Shown here one piece after another: positions 7,443-15,158 of a DNA stretch of 16,305 nucleotides. Under the pieces are notes generated by a model, which was not told the origin of the DNA, made no database searches, and was given only the letters and a program-made list of their open reading frames with translations. How positions within the stretch are numbered: the first letter of the stretch is position 1; every line of letters starts with the position of its first letter. A program made the translations under genes and the position numbers. The DNA comes from Rhizobiaceae bacterium (GTDB lineage: Bacteria; Pseudomonadota; Alphaproteobacteria; Rhizobiales; Rhizobiaceae): NCBI GenBank assembly GCA_021648425.1, contig JAKISV010000046.1, positions 1 to 16,305 on the forward strand, written 5' to 3'.

Positions 7443-7548
7443 GATATTCACTTAAAGGGATGCGCACTAAATGTTCCCTCCTCCAAGATGGTAGTCTGCA
7501 TTCACAGTGAATTCCAGGAAGCCCGGAATCGGCCCCGGGCTTCTTTTT
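7443..7548 (+). ncRNA. Candidate Fnr-activated small RNA with anti-Shine-Dalgarno-like motif
   Basis: A predicted transcript of about 105 nt runs from the Fnr-dependent start near 7443 to the terminator U-tract at 7548. It sits in a 394-base stretch with no protein gene. Visible parts in order: AGGGA (7456-7460), able to pair with UCCCU (7475-7479); the CU-rich stretch UUCCCUCCUCC at 7474-7484, complementary to GGAGG-type ribosome binding sites; a small stem AUUCA/UGAAU (7500-7504 with 7508-7512); and the terminal GC-rich hairpin. The layout of Fnr box, short RNA and intrinsic terminator is like FnrS of enterobacteria and AniS of Neisseria, and the CU-rich motif recalls anti-SD small RNAs of alphaproteobacteria, but I do not recognise this as a known RNA. 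Two tiny reading frames (16 and 7 codons) exist but lack a well-placed ribosome binding site. Expression is inferred only. Confidence 0.55.
7518..7548 (+). terminator. Strong intrinsic terminator, + strand
   Basis: A perfect 9-bp stem, gaagcccgg (7518-7526) with ccgggcttc (7535-7543), an 8-base loop and then TTTTT (7544-7548). The T-run follows the hairpin on the + strand only. On the - strand, the direction of the neighbouring ade gene, the hairpin is followed by mixed sequence. It therefore ends a rightward transcript that cannot be ade. Confidence 0.85.
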
Positions 7549-7560
7549 ATTCTGGCGATA

Positions 7561-9264
7561 TCAATCGTCAACAAACGCAAATTTATCTACATCAACCAAC
7601 CCCATATCGGTCAATTTCAAATGTGGAATTACCGGCAGTGCAAGGAAAGCCAGTTGCAAAAACGGCTCTTCCAGTGTGACCCCAAGAGAAATTGCTGCAC
7701 CTCTCAGTTCCCCCAGCGCATCTCGCACATCCTCATAACTCATCAGGCTCATCAGTCCCGCAATCGGCAAAGCAACTTCACCAATCACCTGGCCGTCTTG
7801 TACAACCACAAATCCACCCTCGATTTCTCCCAGCCGATTTACCGCAATAGCCATATCACTGTCGTCCACACCAATCACCGCAATATTATGGTGGTCATGG
7901 CAAACGGTTGAGGCAATTGCCCCGCTTTTAAGGCCAAAGCCATTAACAAAACAGGTTCCGATGTTCCCGTTCTTGCCATGGCGCTCAACCACTGCCATTT
8001 TGATATTATCATTGGCAAGATCAACGCGTTTGGATCCGTTCTCCATTGGCATATCGGCGACCAGATTTTCGGTGATAATGCGCCCTGGTACAATGCCAAT
8101 AACTCGCGTTGGTTTGTTAGTCGCAGGAATAGTAAAATCTATCGCATTAACCGTATTAGCGTGCACGCTGTTGCGGCCTATCGGCGGTATTATTGTGCGG
8201 TTTTTGAACAAAGCCTCATTTACAATATTACCTGCCACAATGACCTGCGAAGCATTACAGCCTTCCAGGGAATCAACAATGACCAGATCCGCTCGCCAGC
8301 CCGGCGCCACCATTCCACGATCAGTCAGCCCAAATGCCCGCGCCGCCGACAAAGACGCCGCACGATAGACTGCCAATGGCAAAGCGCCGCGTTGAATTGC
8401 CGTTCTGATCATGTGATCGATGTGACCATATTCCGCTATATCAAGCGGATTGCGATCATCCGTACAAAACGCAATGAACGCGCTGCTGCGCTCAGTAATT
8501 ATCGGCATCAATGCCTCAAGGTCTTTGGAAACAGAACCTTCTCGAATTAGAATATGCATCCCCTTGCGCATTTTCTCCAACGCTTCTTCAGCACTGGTTG
8601 CTTCATGCTCTGTACCAATTCCCGCCGCCAGATAGCCGTTCAAATCCCGACCGCCAAGCAGCGGCGCATGGCCATCGATATGACGCCCTTCAAACCCCGC
8701 CAGTTTTTCCATTGCCACCGGGTCTTTGTTTAAAACGCCCGGAAAATTCATAAATTCTGCAAGGCCGATAACTTTGGCATTGTCGCGGTACGGTTCAAGA
8801 TCAGCAAAATCAAGCCGGGCCCCTGAGGTTTCCATATTCGTTGCAGGCACACAGCTCGACAATTGAACCCGGATATCAAGAACCGTATGTTGCGCACAAT
8901 CAACAAAATACGCGATGCCTTCAATTCCACAGACATTGGCAATTTCGTGGGGATCACAAATTGCCGTGGTAATTCCCCTGGGGGTAACACACCGGTCAAA
9001 TTCAAACGGCGTTACCAGCGAGGATTCAATATGCAGGTGGGTATCAATAAACCCGGGAACAACAATTTTGTTACTGATATCAATTTCCTTAATACCGGCA
9101 TATTCGCCAAACGTACCAACAATTTTATCGCCGCATATTGCAATATCACTCTCGACAAGTTCTCCGGTAACAAGATCAAGGAACCTGCCCCCTTTCAAGA
9201 CAAGATCAGATTGGGTAAGGCCACGCCCCTGATCAATGCATTTTCCCAATTGTTCAACTGACAT
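7561..9264 (-). CDS. ade: Adenine deaminase
   Basis: A 567-residue enzyme of the amidohydrolase superfamily that deaminates adenine to hypoxanthine and ammonia in the cytoplasm (purine salvage and nitrogen release). Diagnostic features: the metal-binding block VVPGFIDTHLHIESS (H76, H78) followed by the family signature CDPHEIANVCG (about 103-113); DGHAPLLGGRDLNGYLAAG and GTEHEATS in the middle; FCTDDRNPLD after that; and the C-terminal PVIPHLKLTDMGLVDVD typical of full-length Ade. The length matches the family's usual 550-600 residues. The ATG start at 9264 is preceded by GGAGA at a good distance. Its stop is only 12 bases beyond the U-tract of the + strand terminator, so it runs tail-to-tail with the candidate small RNA. 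No purine riboswitch was seen in the 161-base upstream region shared with the divergent DUF1194 gene. Confidence 0.95.
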   Translation of the reverse strand: MSVEQLGKCIDQGRGLTQSDLVLKGGRFLDLVTGELVESDIAICGDKIVGTFGEYAGIKEIDISNKIVVPGFIDTHLHIESSLVTPFEFDRCVTPRGITTAICDPHEIANVCGIEGIAYFVDCAQHTVLDIRVQLSSCVPATNMETSGARLDFADLEPYRDNAKVIGLAEFMNFPGVLNKDPVAMEKLAGFEGRHIDGHAPLLGGRDLNGYLAAGIGTEHEATSAEEALEKMRKGMHILIREGSVSKDLEALMPIITERSSAFIAFCTDDRNPLDIAEYGHIDHMIRTAIQRGALPLAVYRAASLSAARAFGLTDRGMVAPGWRADLVIVDSLEGCNASQVIVAGNIVNEALFKNRTIIPPIGRNSVHANTVNAIDFTIPATNKPTRVIGIVPGRIITENLVADMPMENGSKRVDLANDNIKMAVVERHGKNGNIGTCFVNGFGLKSGAIASTVCHDHHNIAVIGVDDSDMAIAVNRLGEIEGGFVVVQDGQVIGEVALPIAGLMSLMSYEDVRDALGELRGAAISLGVTLEEPFLQLAFLALPVIPHLKLTDMGLVDVDKFAFVDD

Positions 9265-9425
9265 AAATGTTCTCCATTTCGGTTTATCGATACCGTGTTA
9301 GGACCGCACACCGTGAATTAAACAAGGACTATTCCATTCGCGATATTGATGCAATGTAATCCCAATCATGCTGGCACTGATTTCAAACTCCTTCACAAAT
9401 CCAACTCCTGTGCTACGCTGAGAGC

Positions 9426-10142
9426 ATGAAAGCGAAATTAACAGCGCTCTTTTGGTCGATAGCTTTTTTAACAATTATCGCAACTCTGATTGTTTCCCAA
9501 AAAACACAATCAAGCCGCGCTGGCACCGGTGTTGATATGCTGCTGGTAATTTCACTCGATGTTTCCGCCAGTGTCGATGCCAATGAATATGAATTGATGC
9601 GCGCTGGTCTGGCAAAAACATTTTTATCACCCGATGTGGCCCAGGCGATTTCTGCCGGTTCCCATGGTGCTATCGCGATTGCCGTTATACAATGGTCGGG
9701 CTTTCAGGAGCAGGAAATCAAGGTTGATTGGCTGCGCCTGGCAAATGCACTGGACCTTGCCCAACTGGCCGCCCGCATCTCACGCATGACGCGGCGTTAC
9801 AAAGGAGGTGCCACAGATATTGGCGGCGCATTGGAATTTTCTTCAGAGCTGATCAGTTCAGCACCGTTTAGCGCATCGCGTAATGTAATTGATATCGTTG
9901 GCGATGGCCCCAACAATGTAAACTACTCACCTGAGCGTACCCGTGACAAAGTGCTGGAAAGAGGCATTATCATCAATGCCCTGGCAGTTACGGGAAGCTA
10001 CGAACTGCTAAACACCTATTTTGCGGATCTGGTAATTGGCGGCCAAAACGCATTTGTTGAAAGCGCTGCTGATTATGATGGTTTTGAGCGGGCGATACAT
10101 CGCAAATTGTTGCGTGAAATCGGTAATCTCAACCTGTTTTAA
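9426..10142 (+). CDS. DUF1194 secreted VWA-like protein
   Basis: A 238-residue protein with an N-terminal hydrophobic stretch (about 5-23) acting as a signal peptide or anchor, so it likely works in the periplasm. The rest matches the von Willebrand A-like fold of the DUF1194 family: the MIDAS-type D-x-S-x-S motif is present as DVSAS (D45, S47, S49) in LLVISLDVSASVD, with RRYKGGATDIGGAL supplying the conserved Thr/Asp loop and DIVGDGPNN the third metal loop. Family members are common in alphaproteobacteria but have no settled function; metal-dependent protein binding is the usual guess. It starts at ATG 9426, divergent from ade. It ends 8 bases before the end of the convergent caiD-like gene. 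Confidence 0.8.
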   Translation: MKAKLTALFWSIAFLTIIATLIVSQKTQSSRAGTGVDMLLVISLDVSASVDANEYELMRAGLAKTFLSPDVAQAISAGSHGAIAIAVIQWSGFQEQEIKVDWLRLANALDLAQLAARISRMTRRYKGGATDIGGALEFSSELISSAPFSASRNVIDIVGDGPNNVNYSPERTRDKVLERGIIINALAVTGSYELLNTYFADLVIGGQNAFVESAADYDGFERAIHRKLLREIGNLNLF

Positions 10143-10150
10143 TCAGGCAG

Positions 10151-10933
10151 CTATTTTCCTTTCCAGACCGGCTCCCGCTTTTGCGAAAATGCTTTAAAGC
10201 CCTCAAGCCCGTCTTCACTGCCATAAAGAATATCCACTGTTGCAAACTGGCGTTTTGTTATGCGGTTAAGGGCGTCCTGAAATTTCATTGCCTCTGTTTC
10301 GCGTGCCACTTCTTTAATGGCTGCAAATACCAAAGGAGGCCCCGCTTCCAGTTGTCGGGCAACTTCCCAAACGCGCTCATCCAGTTTCTCTTTTGGCAGG
10401 ACTTCATTCACCAACCCCCAGCGCGACGCCTCCTCAACATCCATCCAGCGGCCGGTGAGCAGCATTTCCATCGCCACGTGATAGGGGATACGCCGTGGCA
10501 GTTTGAGGGTTGCGGCATCAGCCAGCGTTCCAGCCTTGATTTCCGGCAACGCAAAAGCTGAATGGTCAGCGGCATAAATCAGATCGCAGGCAAGAGCCAG
10601 TTCAAAACCGCCACCAACAGCCATACCGCTCACCGCAGCAATGACCGGCTTGTTGAGATTACGCAATTCCTGCAAACCGCCAAAACCCCCAACGCCATAA
10701 TCACCATCTACAGCGTCACCATCGGCAGCAGCCTTCAAGTCCCACCCGGCACAGAAAAACCGATCGCCGGCAGTTTTAACAATTGCCACACGTAAACTGT
10801 CATCATCACGAAATTCGCGAAACGTTTCGCCCATTAATCTGCTGGTTGCCAAATCAATGGCATTGGCTTTCGGGCGATCCAGGGTAACTTCGAGAATGCC
10901 ACCTTGTCTTTTTGTTGAAACTACATCACTCAT
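10151..10933 (-). CDS. caiD: CaiD-like crotonobetainyl-CoA hydratase (crotonase family)
   Basis: A 260-residue enoyl-CoA hydratase that should add water to crotonobetainyl-CoA to give L-carnitinyl-CoA. It follows E. coli CaiD (261 residues) closely: ILEVTLDRPKANAID near the start, FFCAGWDLKAAADGDA (59-74) with the CaiD-type AGWDLKAAA block, GGFGGLQEL, and the ending KREPVWKGK. Both crotonase catalytic glutamates are present, E111 in GGGFELALACD and E131 in LPEIKAG. The loop after the second Glu reads TLADAATLKLP instead of the usual PG-x-GG-x-x-RLP. It is the last gene of the carnitine operon; its ATG overlaps the stop of the upstream ligase by 4 bases. That operon context makes a carnitine role much more likely than a generic fatty-acid hydratase. 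Confidence 0.88.
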   Translation of the reverse strand: MSDVVSTKRQGGILEVTLDRPKANAIDLATSRLMGETFREFRDDDSLRVAIVKTAGDRFFCAGWDLKAAADGDAVDGDYGVGGFGGLQELRNLNKPVIAAVSGMAVGGGFELALACDLIYAADHSAFALPEIKAGTLADAATLKLPRRIPYHVAMEMLLTGRWMDVEEASRWGLVNEVLPKEKLDERVWEVARQLEAGPPLVFAAIKEVARETEAMKFQDALNRITKRQFATVDILYGSEDGLEGFKAFSQKREPVWKGK

Positions 10934-12996
10934 TTTATCTCTCTCCTGAACTTAATCAGTGCATCCGCAGCAATTGCACCTTTGCCCGCAGGGCGAACAA
11001 TCAATGGGTTGATATCCAGCTCAATCAGGTTGTCGGCATTCTTCAATGCGAAATCCTGAACCGCCATCACCGTTGCGATTGTAGCAACAAGGTCAGCTTT
11101 TGCACCACCGCGAAAACCATTAAAAAATACAGCACTTTTTAGCTGCCGCAATGCCTCTTCAACAGCACTTTCGTCGAAGGGCAACAGCAAAGTTTGGCTG
11201 TCGGCAAAAACTTCCACCATTACACCGCCGGTGGCAAGAGTCATTACCAGCCCGAATTGCTCATCGTAAGACAGGCCAATCAGCAGTTCAAATATACCAT
11301 CGACTATCTGTTGTTCCACATAAAGTTCATCACTGATTTTCTTGAGTTCGTTGGCGCCGCGACCCACAGCGGCACCATCACCCAAATCAAGTATAACGCC
11401 ATTGCGCTCGCTTTTATGGGCAAGCCCGAGGGCCTTGAGTACAACCGGAAAACCTATTTTTTCAGCATCTTTAATAATGGTTTTAATGCTGGCTGATTTA
11501 TTCCCTTTTGGAACTAAAATTGAGTGGCTGGACAATATTTGTTTTGCCCTTGCTTCATCAGGTATGAAATCATGCATTGAGGAGTTGACCAAAATGGTTT
11601 CAACACCTGGCATCACACGCTTTTTCCAGGCTTCTGCGATTTCAGCCGCAGCTTCGATTGCATCCAGTGTCTCATTAATTCCAAGCATGGGTGCTACACC
11701 CTGGTCAATCAACACCATTGCCTGTGCTTCACTGATATTTTCCTGAAGCGTAGATATAACAGCCGTTTTCGCACCGGTTTTGCGCGCTGCTGCCACCAGT
11801 GCATCCGTAGGCATGCGCCAGTCTCCATCATTACAGCGATCGGCACGAGGATAATCAAGAATGAGAAAGTTGAGACTAAAGCCACCATTCAACATTCCGC
11901 TGAATACCGCTTCGAGCGCATCGCGTTCACCCCAGATATACGTGTGGTAATCAAGCGGGTTGGCGATTGTCACCTTCGAGCCCAGAACATCGCTTATCGC
12001 TTTTATCTGGGTTTTCGAAAGATCGGGAAAACCCGTTCTCCGCCCATGGCAGGCATCCGCCATCAGGCTGGCTTCCCCACCTGAACAGCTCATTGAAGAA
12101 ATATTATAGCCATCCAACGGCCCGTGAACATGCAGTAGTTTCAGCGCTTCAAGAAATGAAGGCAGAGAACTTACCTGCCCAATGCCAATACGCCTGAGAA
12201 ACGCATCTGCCGCGACATGCGAACCCGCAAGAGATGCGGTATGTGTAAACGCCGCTTCGCGCGCTTTGGTACTGCGCCCGATTTTCAAAGCGACAACAGG
12301 TTTTTGCAGCGTCCTGGATTTCAACGCCACTTCTTCCATACCCTTTATGCTGTCAAAACCCTCAATATGCAGGCCAAGGGCAGTGACCGCAGGGTCATCA
12401 AGCAAGGCCAGCGCCATTTGCGACAGGCCGGTTTGCGCCTGATTTCCAGCAGTCAGAATAAAAGAAACCGGCAAACCACGCCGTTGCATCGACAAATTAA
12501 TGGCAATGTTTGAAGACTGGGTAATGATAGCAACGCCGGTGGCACCCTCATTCAATTTTATGCCACCATGCTGGTCGGGCCACAGCGCAATCCCATCGAT
12601 ATAATTAAGCAGACCATAACAATTGGGGCCGATAAGCGTCATCTCGCCTGCAGCTTCAACTAAAGCGGCTTGCAAATCTTCACCTTCCGCGTTTGTTTCG
12701 CTAAATCCTGCCGCATAACAAATCGCTCCTCCCGCCCCAATCCCGCTTAATTGCCGCACAGCTTTAATGGCTTGATCGCGATTAACGGCTACGAATGCAG
12801 CATCAGGAGCAGAAGGAAGTTCTTCAACGGAGTGATAAACACGTCGGCCATGAACTTCAGTTTTTGTCGGGTGAACCGGCCACAATTCACCCTCAAAGCC
12901 GATGGCCAGACATTGTTCAATCACCGCCGCAGCTTCACTGCCGCCGATGACCGCAATGGTTTTTGGGCGCAACAAACGGTTGAGCGAGCGGGTCAT
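10930..12996 (-). CDS. ADP(NDP)-forming acyl-CoA ligase, fused alpha-beta type
   Basis: A 688-residue protein with the domain order of fused ADP-forming acetyl-CoA synthetases: CoA-binding Rossmann domain (about 1-130, ending in LIGPNCYGLL), succinyl-CoA-ligase-like domains (about 150-450, with the phosphorylated-histidine loop THTASLAGS, H252), then an ATP-grasp domain (about 465-685). The family catalyses acid + CoA + ATP to acyl-CoA + ADP + Pi and is reversible. In E. coli the equivalent job in carnitine metabolism is done by the unrelated AMP-forming CaiC, so this would be a non-homologous replacement. The likely substrate is gamma-butyrobetaine, crotonobetaine or carnitine, judged from the neighbours only. 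It begins 5 bases after the acyl-CoA dehydrogenase gene and overlaps the caiD-like gene by 4 bases. Confidence 0.85.
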   Translation of the reverse strand: MTRSLNRLLRPKTIAVIGGSEAAAVIEQCLAIGFEGELWPVHPTKTEVHGRRVYHSVEELPSAPDAAFVAVNRDQAIKAVRQLSGIGAGGAICYAAGFSETNAEGEDLQAALVEAAGEMTLIGPNCYGLLNYIDGIALWPDQHGGIKLNEGATGVAIITQSSNIAINLSMQRRGLPVSFILTAGNQAQTGLSQMALALLDDPAVTALGLHIEGFDSIKGMEEVALKSRTLQKPVVALKIGRSTKAREAAFTHTASLAGSHVAADAFLRRIGIGQVSSLPSFLEALKLLHVHGPLDGYNISSMSCSGGEASLMADACHGRRTGFPDLSKTQIKAISDVLGSKVTIANPLDYHTYIWGERDALEAVFSGMLNGGFSLNFLILDYPRADRCNDGDWRMPTDALVAAARKTGAKTAVISTLQENISEAQAMVLIDQGVAPMLGINETLDAIEAAAEIAEAWKKRVMPGVETILVNSSMHDFIPDEARAKQILSSHSILVPKGNKSASIKTIIKDAEKIGFPVVLKALGLAHKSERNGVILDLGDGAAVGRGANELKKISDELYVEQQIVDGIFELLIGLSYDEQFGLVMTLATGGVMVEVFADSQTLLLPFDESAVEEALRQLKSAVFFNGFRGGAKADLVATIATVMAVQDFALKNADNLIELDINPLIVRPAGKGAIAADALIKFRREIK

Positions 12997-13001
12997 CGTT
13001 C

Positions 13002-14162
13002 CTAACAGCCCAGCGGGCGCAATAGATCGCGCGAGATAATATGCCGTTGAATTTCCGAAGTCCCGTCCCAGATGCGCTCCACGCGCGCATCGCGCCAGAA
13101 ACGCTCCAGCGGCAAATCATCCATCAGGCCCATACCGCCAAATATCTGGATGGCTTCATCCGTTACCATCGCCAGCATTTCGCTGGCGTGAAGTTTGGCG
13201 CTGGCAATCGCACGGTTGGCCGGTTTACCCTCATCAAGGTGCCATGCAGCGGAAAGTGTCAGCAAATCAGCCCCGTCTATCTGCGTAATCATGTCGGCAA
13301 GTTTAAAAGAAACCCCTTGAAAGCGGCCAATTTTCTGGCCGAACTGTTTTCGCTCCGCTGCCTGATTAAGGGCATAATCAAATACCCGCCTGGCACGGCC
13401 AACACAGCTTGCCGCTACCGTTAGCCTGGTGCCATAAAGCCATTCGTTAGCAATATCAAAGCCACGATGAAGTTCCCCCAGAATTTGTGCCGAAGGGACG
13501 CGGCAGTCGTCGAAAGTCAAGATGCAGTTCTGATAACCACTGTGAGAAACCGACTGATAACCTGGCGAAATTTCAAACCCCGCAGTATCTCGGTCAACCA
13601 GAAAACAGGTGATTTTCTTTTTGTTGCCGCGTGGCGTTTGTTCTTCACCTGTCGCTACAAAGACGATGGCAAAATCTGCAATGTCAGCATGAGAGATAAA
13701 ATGTTTGGAACCGTTGATAATCCAGTCATCGCCATTGGGCCTTGCCGTACATTTCATTCCGCGAATATCAGAGCCCGCTTCAGGCTCACTCATCGCCAGA
13801 CAATCAAACTTTTCACCACGCACCGCAGGCAGCAGATATTTTTCACGCTGCTCATCGACACAGGCCAGCAAAATCCCTGAAGGCCTGCCAAAAAAAACAC
13901 TAAGCGCCATGGAAGCCCTGCCCAGTTCGCGTTCAAGCAGAGTGAAATCGAGATGGTTTAATCCGCCACCGCCGATATCTTCAGGCATATTGGCTGCAAA
14001 AAATCCCAGACTTTTACATTTATCAGCAATCTCACGACCCAGTTCGCACGGCACTGAACCGGACTTTTCAACAGCCGCCTCATGGGGATAAAGCTCTTTT
14101 TCAACGAAGCTCCTCACCGTATCTACAATCATCTGCTGTTCGCTGGACAGGCCAAAATCCAT
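13002..14162 (-). CDS. Acyl-CoA dehydrogenase, probable gamma-butyrobetainyl-CoA dehydrogenase
   Basis: A 386-residue flavoprotein of the acyl-CoA dehydrogenase family, expected to oxidise gamma-butyrobetainyl-CoA to crotonobetainyl-CoA and pass electrons to ETF. Seen in order: the N-terminal helical domain from MDFGLSSEQQ; the FAD-contact motif LAMSEPEAGSDIRGMK (122-137); WIINGSKHFISHADIADF; RKQFGQKIGRFQGVSFKLADM; and IQIFGGMGLMDDLP before the C-terminal segment. In RIWDGTSEIQR the residue where MCAD has its catalytic Glu (E367) is Asp (D366, codon GAC at 13067-13065). The protein is not close to E. coli CaiA, which works as a reductase. Its ATG follows the lcdH stop codon with no gap. The substrate is inferred from the operon. 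Confidence 0.85.
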   Translation of the reverse strand: MDFGLSSEQQMIVDTVRSFVEKELYPHEAAVEKSGSVPCELGREIADKCKSLGFFAANMPEDIGGGGLNHLDFTLLERELGRASMALSVFFGRPSGILLACVDEQREKYLLPAVRGEKFDCLAMSEPEAGSDIRGMKCTARPNGDDWIINGSKHFISHADIADFAIVFVATGEEQTPRGNKKKITCFLVDRDTAGFEISPGYQSVSHSGYQNCILTFDDCRVPSAQILGELHRGFDIANEWLYGTRLTVAASCVGRARRVFDYALNQAAERKQFGQKIGRFQGVSFKLADMITQIDGADLLTLSAAWHLDEGKPANRAIASAKLHASEMLAMVTDEAIQIFGGMGLMDDLPLERFWRDARVERIWDGTSEIQRHIISRDLLRPLGC

Positions 14163-15158
14163 CTATTTATCTCCGGAATTTGTATTCAGTCTATTTTCAT
14201 ATTCAGCCAGGGTTTTACCCGCCCCCCAATTGTTGGCTTTCAATGCCTTCAAAATTCCCACCAGATTATTATCCCGAATACGCTCCAGTTGGCGAATAGA
14301 ATATTGGCCGGATTGTTTGTCTGACTGATCTGCGATTTTTTCAGTAAGCTCATCGCTAAGTTCCGGCACATCGGTCAATTTTGACCAGGGCCATTGAAGG
14401 CAGGGGCCAAACTGCTTGATAAAATGGCGCATACCCGCTTCGCCACCAGCTATGCGGTAGGTTTCAAACAATCCCATTTGTGCCCAGCGCAGTCCAAACC
14501 CATAACGAATTGCATCGTCAATTTCTTCAGTAGTGGCAACACCATCTTTTACCAGCCACAAAGATTCACGCCACACGGCCTCCAGCAGGCGATCAGCAAT
14601 AAAGGCCTCAATCTCTTTGCGCACATGCAATGGACGCATGCCAAGGCTTTGGTAAAACTGTTTTGCAGCCTCAATAGTTTGCGCACTGGTTTGTTCGCCC
14701 CCAACCAACTCCACCAGCGGCAATAGGTATACCGGATTAAACGGGTGAGCCACCAACAAGCGTTCGGGATGCTCCAGCCCCTGTTGCAGTTGCGTGGGCA
14801 ATATGCCGGAAGTGGAAGAAGCAATGATTGCCTCTTTCAAAGCACCCGCCTCTATTTGTTTATATACCGATTGTTTAAGTTCAAGCCGTTCCGGCACGGC
14901 TTCGGCAATCAGGCCAACATCGGCCACGGCCTCTTCAACCGATTGGCAATAACGCAGAATTCCCATTGGCATGCGCGGCGCATCCATGAGATTTTCAGCA
15001 GCAAGGGCTGCATTTTCCAACACCGCATCGATCTTCTTCCTGGCATCTTTATCAGGATCAAAGACATTTACATCAATGCCATTTTCCAAAAAACGCGCAA
15101 TCCAGCCACCGCCAATTACCCCGCCACCAATTACAGCAACCTTGCTTATTGAACCCAT
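14163..15158 (-). CDS. lcdH: L-carnitine dehydrogenase
   Basis: A 331-residue NAD+-dependent dehydrogenase of the 3-hydroxyacyl-CoA dehydrogenase fold, which oxidises L-carnitine to 3-dehydrocarnitine. The N-terminal Rossmann motif is VAVIGGGVIGGGWIARFLENG (7-27), with an Asp ending the second strand (FDPD) for NAD+ specificity. The catalytic region is VAHPFNPVYLLPLVELVGG (H138, E150), typical of carnitine dehydrogenases. The length matches the stand-alone form of about 320 residues; the longer rhizobial form carries a C-terminal thioesterase domain that is absent here. The start shares one base with the stop of the upstream cleavage enzyme (TAATG). This pairing is the standard context for bacterial carnitine degradation, so the substrate call is firm for a sequence-only reading. 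Confidence 0.88.
   Translation of the reverse strand: MGSISKVAVIGGGVIGGGWIARFLENGIDVNVFDPDKDARKKIDAVLENAALAAENLMDAPRMPMGILRYCQSVEEAVADVGLIAEAVPERLELKQSVYKQIEAGALKEAIIASSTSGILPTQLQQGLEHPERLLVAHPFNPVYLLPLVELVGGEQTSAQTIEAAKQFYQSLGMRPLHVRKEIEAFIADRLLEAVWRESLWLVKDGVATTEEIDDAIRYGFGLRWAQMGLFETYRIAGGEAGMRHFIKQFGPCLQWPWSKLTDVPELSDELTEKIADQSDKQSGQYSIRQLERIRDNNLVGILKALKANNWGAGKTLAEYENRLNTNSGDK

Noticed and set aside
7460..7510. 16-codon reading frame (and a 7-codon one at 7471-7494) inside the candidate small RNA
   Set aside because: AAAGGG touches the first ATG directly, so spacing is wrong for a ribosome binding site, and the second has none. Too short to support as genes without conservation; a leader peptide remains a minor alternative.
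7518..7548. The hairpin as the terminator of ade
   Set aside because: On the - strand the stem is followed by mixed sequence, not a U-tract; the T-run is only on the + side. A weak effect on ade cannot be excluded.
7507..7911. Rightward reading frame running through the + strand terminator into ade
   Set aside because: It overlaps the ade coding region in antisense, has no domain signal and crosses a strong terminator.
9265..9425. Purine riboswitch before ade
   Set aside because: The region lacks the three-way-junction core words of purine riboswitches and is short; no convincing paired structure was seen.
13002..14162. Orthologue of E. coli CaiA (crotonobetainyl-CoA reductase)
   Set aside because: The sequence has MCAD-like motifs (IWDGTSEIQR, EPEAGSDIRG) rather than CaiA's SGGSDEMQ region, and the neighbours imply oxidation rather than anaerobic reduction.
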